NCBI GenBank assembly: GCA_051877575.1
Contig: JBJEJA010000046.1
Span: 1-64,000 of the forward strand
Source: UBA2882 sp051877575
Lineage (GTDB): Bacteria; Bacillota; Clostridia; Lachnospirales; Lachnospiraceae
Reading direction: 5' to 3'
Length of the DNA stretch: 64,000 nucleotides
The notes under the pieces were generated by a model that worked only from the letters and a program-made list of their open reading frames with translations, was not told where the DNA came from and searched no databases. Below are positions 62,639 to 64,000 of the stretch, piece after piece. Within the stretch, counting starts at the first letter, position 1. Every line of letters begins with the position of its first letter. The position numbers and the translations under genes were made by a program.

Positions 62639-63035
62639 TGTGAATGAAAAAGTGGATGACAGTTAAGTAGAGAGAAACCTGTTTATGCCCGAGAGTACGG
62701 AGGGTGTAAGCGAGGATCAGATCACCGCAATGAGGTGAAAAATGCTTGATATTGCGAGGTTTTTGGAAAGTTCGGATAGGTAGAAATGGGCTGTACGGTC
62801 AGGAATATATGTACATCTCTTGATGGCGTTTGGATGAGGGTATCATCTGGGGACGATCATCTGGGGATAGTTGACTTTGGTCACGAAGACGCTCTCAGGC
62901 AGAAATCCAGAGGCCTTGGCAGCGGATGAGCAGAGCATCGTAACGAAAAAGTTAAGTAAAAGAAATACCGGATTTTGATGGCTCAGACTCCTTGTGACAT
63001 GAGTCTAGGTTGTTTTGATGGGAGAGAAATTGTTG
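62639..63035 (+). other. Gap between the sugar transferase and glycosyltransferase genes
   Basis: These 397 bases contain no intact gene. They hold the transferase relic (62679-62738), and a 12-bp direct repeat ATCATCTGGGGA at 62842-62853 and 62856-62867. The rest looks like degraded coding sequence, with short frames only. Confidence 0.75.
62679..62738 (+). pseudogene. Relic of the C terminus of a second sugar phosphotransferase
   Basis: The frame reads LFMPESTEGVSEDQITAMR then stop. LFMPEST and GV match the end of the intact gene (LFMPESTDGVEAG) at 62499 onward, but the following residues differ, so this is the tail of a related but different transferase. Similarity begins abruptly at 62679, with a stop codon 13 bases upstream. 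It suggests recombination or deletion between two transferase genes. Confidence 0.75.
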
Positions 63036-64000
63036 ATGAAGAAAGTACTTCTTGTAACATTCTCGGATAATGCAGATCATCAGGATATTGTTTTTGGGAT
63101 GTTTGAAGCATTGTATAAGGCACAACATCCGGATTGCGATATCTGGGTGATGGGGATAAAGACACCCAAGGTGTCTGTGATGGATACGCCGCATACGCAT
63201 CTTGTGGATTGTCCAAAGAGACCGGGAATTGAGAAAAAGACGTTTGATCTTCTAAGTCTCAACTCTATCATCAAGTGGATCAATAAGGAAAAATTCGATG
63301 TGATTTTCTTTGAGACACTTCATGTGTGGAACCTTGTCATCATGATGTGTTGTCATAAGAACATGAAAACCTTTCAGATGATCCATGATCTTATCCCACA
63401 TGAAGGAGATAAGCAAGCAAGGTCGGTAGACCTCATGAATAAAGCTGTTTGCAAGATGGCGGATTACATAGTTCTTGCTAATCAGAAGTATGTGCCGAAG
63501 GTTACAGAGATTTATGGCGTAAATCCAAAGCGTGTCTGTTATGTGGATATGTGGCGAAGGTTTCCTGATTATACAGAACCACAATATACAAAACATGCTT
63601 TGTTCTTTGGGCGTATGAATCCGTATAAGGGTGTAGATAATTTGATAGAAATTGCAAAACTTTGTCCGGAAGTGCAGTTTGATGTAGTCGGACGTGTAGA
63701 TTCACAGGTACAAGAACAAGTTGATGAACTAAATAAATTTCCCAATGTTTCTATGAATACTGGATATGTAACCAATGAAAAAATGGCGGATGCATTTATT
63801 CGTGCTGATTGGATAATACTTCCCTATAATTCAGCTACACAGTCAGGCGTGGTAATTGACGGGTACCGTTATGGCCGTCCTTGTATTGCATTTAATGTAG
63901 GTGCAATTGCGGAACAAGTGAGCGAAGGAATTAGTGGCTATCTTATTGAACCGGGTAATATTGAAGCTTTTGCCAAGAAACTGAACGAATCTGTTCGTAT
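63036..64000 (+). CDS. GT4-family glycosyltransferase (partial, runs off the window)
   Basis: An ATG frame (MKKVLLVTFSDNADHQDIVFG) stays open for 321 codons to the right edge. It has the GT-B fold: an N-terminal acceptor domain and the donor domain with ALFFGRMNPYKGVDNLIEIAK, FDVVGRV, ADWIILPYNSATQSGVVIDG and the catalytic-type E in IAEQVSEGISGYLIEPGN. This matches group 1 glycosyltransferases of polysaccharide synthesis. GGGAGAG lies upstream. The sugar donor is unknown, and its AT-rich codon use differs from the housekeeping genes. Confidence 0.9.
   Translation, partial: MKKVLLVTFSDNADHQDIVFGMFEALYKAQHPDCDIWVMGIKTPKVSVMDTPHTHLVDCPKRPGIEKKTFDLLSLNSIIKWINKEKFDVIFFETLHVWNLVIMMCCHKNMKTFQMIHDLIPHEGDKQARSVDLMNKAVCKMADYIVLANQKYVPKVTEIYGVNPKRVCYVDMWRRFPDYTEPQYTKHALFFGRMNPYKGVDNLIEIAKLCPEVQFDVVGRVDSQVQEQVDELNKFPNVSMNTGYVTNEKMADAFIRADWIILPYNSATQSGVVIDGYRYGRPCIAFNVGAIAEQVSEGISGYLIEPGNIEAFAKKLNESVR

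Noticed and set aside
1..64000. CRISPR arrays, tRNA, rRNA, prophage and insertion sequences
   Set aside because: None was recognised; the repeats seen are coding minisatellites, operator-like repeats or single hairpins.

Overview
The window reads as the chromosome of a Gram-positive, anaerobic, endospore-forming member of the Clostridia, most likely a Lachnospiraceae. The reasons are the spoIIGA-sigE-sigG sporulation block next to ftsZ, an MurE carrying the DNPR motif for meso-diaminopimelate, an oxygen-sensitive class III ribonucleotide reductase (nrdD-nrdG), ferredoxin and rubredoxin fusion proteins, and strong AGGAGG ribosome binding sites. No rRNA, tRNA, CRISPR array, insertion sequence or prophage was seen.

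Positions 1-2964 hold a small accessory operon behind a strong promoter with palindromic sequences: a PNPOx-fold flavoprotein, a PNPOx-ferredoxin fusion, a sirtuin with class M (ADP-ribosylating) features and a zinc-type macrodomain. This is the best candidate for an unusual system: ADP-ribosylation write and erase enzymes next to redox proteins, without the lipoyl carrier and lipoate ligase of the known class M operons.

Positions 3264-16115 are one long housekeeping operon: murE, priA, def, fmt, yugP-like, rsmB, rlmN, PP2C phosphatase, PASTA kinase, rsgA, rpe. It joins wall precursor synthesis, formyl-methionine start and removal, rRNA methylation and the Ser/Thr phosphorylation switch. It converges on a PD-(D/E)XK (Rpn-type) nuclease gene that contains an in-frame 21-bp minisatellite. 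ychF and lgt follow.

Positions 19630-31314 are the division and cell wall (dcw) cluster: mraZ, rsmH, ftsL, two transpeptidases, mraY, a SEDS gene, murA, ftsQ/divIB and ftsZ. Phased repeats lie at the mraZ promoter, and murF, murD, murG, murC and murB are absent. spoIIGA, sigE and sigG follow, and spoIIGA has a promoter with an abnormally long spacer like B. subtilis spoIIG.

Positions 34136-52560 are mixed. They hold a two-gene split purine ending (stand-alone AICAR formyltransferase plus PurO-type IMP cyclohydrolase), nrdD-nrdG, a flavin reductase-rubredoxin fusion, sbcD-sbcC-sfsA-HAD phosphatase, an acyltransferase, a two-subunit chromate transporter, a GH3 glycosidase divergent from an AraC regulator, an HD hydrolase, a YlmC/YmxH protein and nrdR.

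Positions 52559 to the end are a surface polysaccharide locus. A divergent HTH regulator, whose gene ends in an 11-G tract, faces an operon for a PHP tyrosine phosphatase, a Wzz-type co-polymerase, a BY-kinase with a tyrosine repeat tail, an Ig-like membrane protein, a class B sortase, an LCP ligase and an APKTGD-anchored surface protein. A LoaP/NusG-like antiterminator, the priming sugar-phosphate transferase, a relic of a second such transferase and a GT4 glycosyltransferase cut by the window edge follow. The locus looks able to make a polysaccharide, control its length, attach it to the wall and anchor an accompanying protein.
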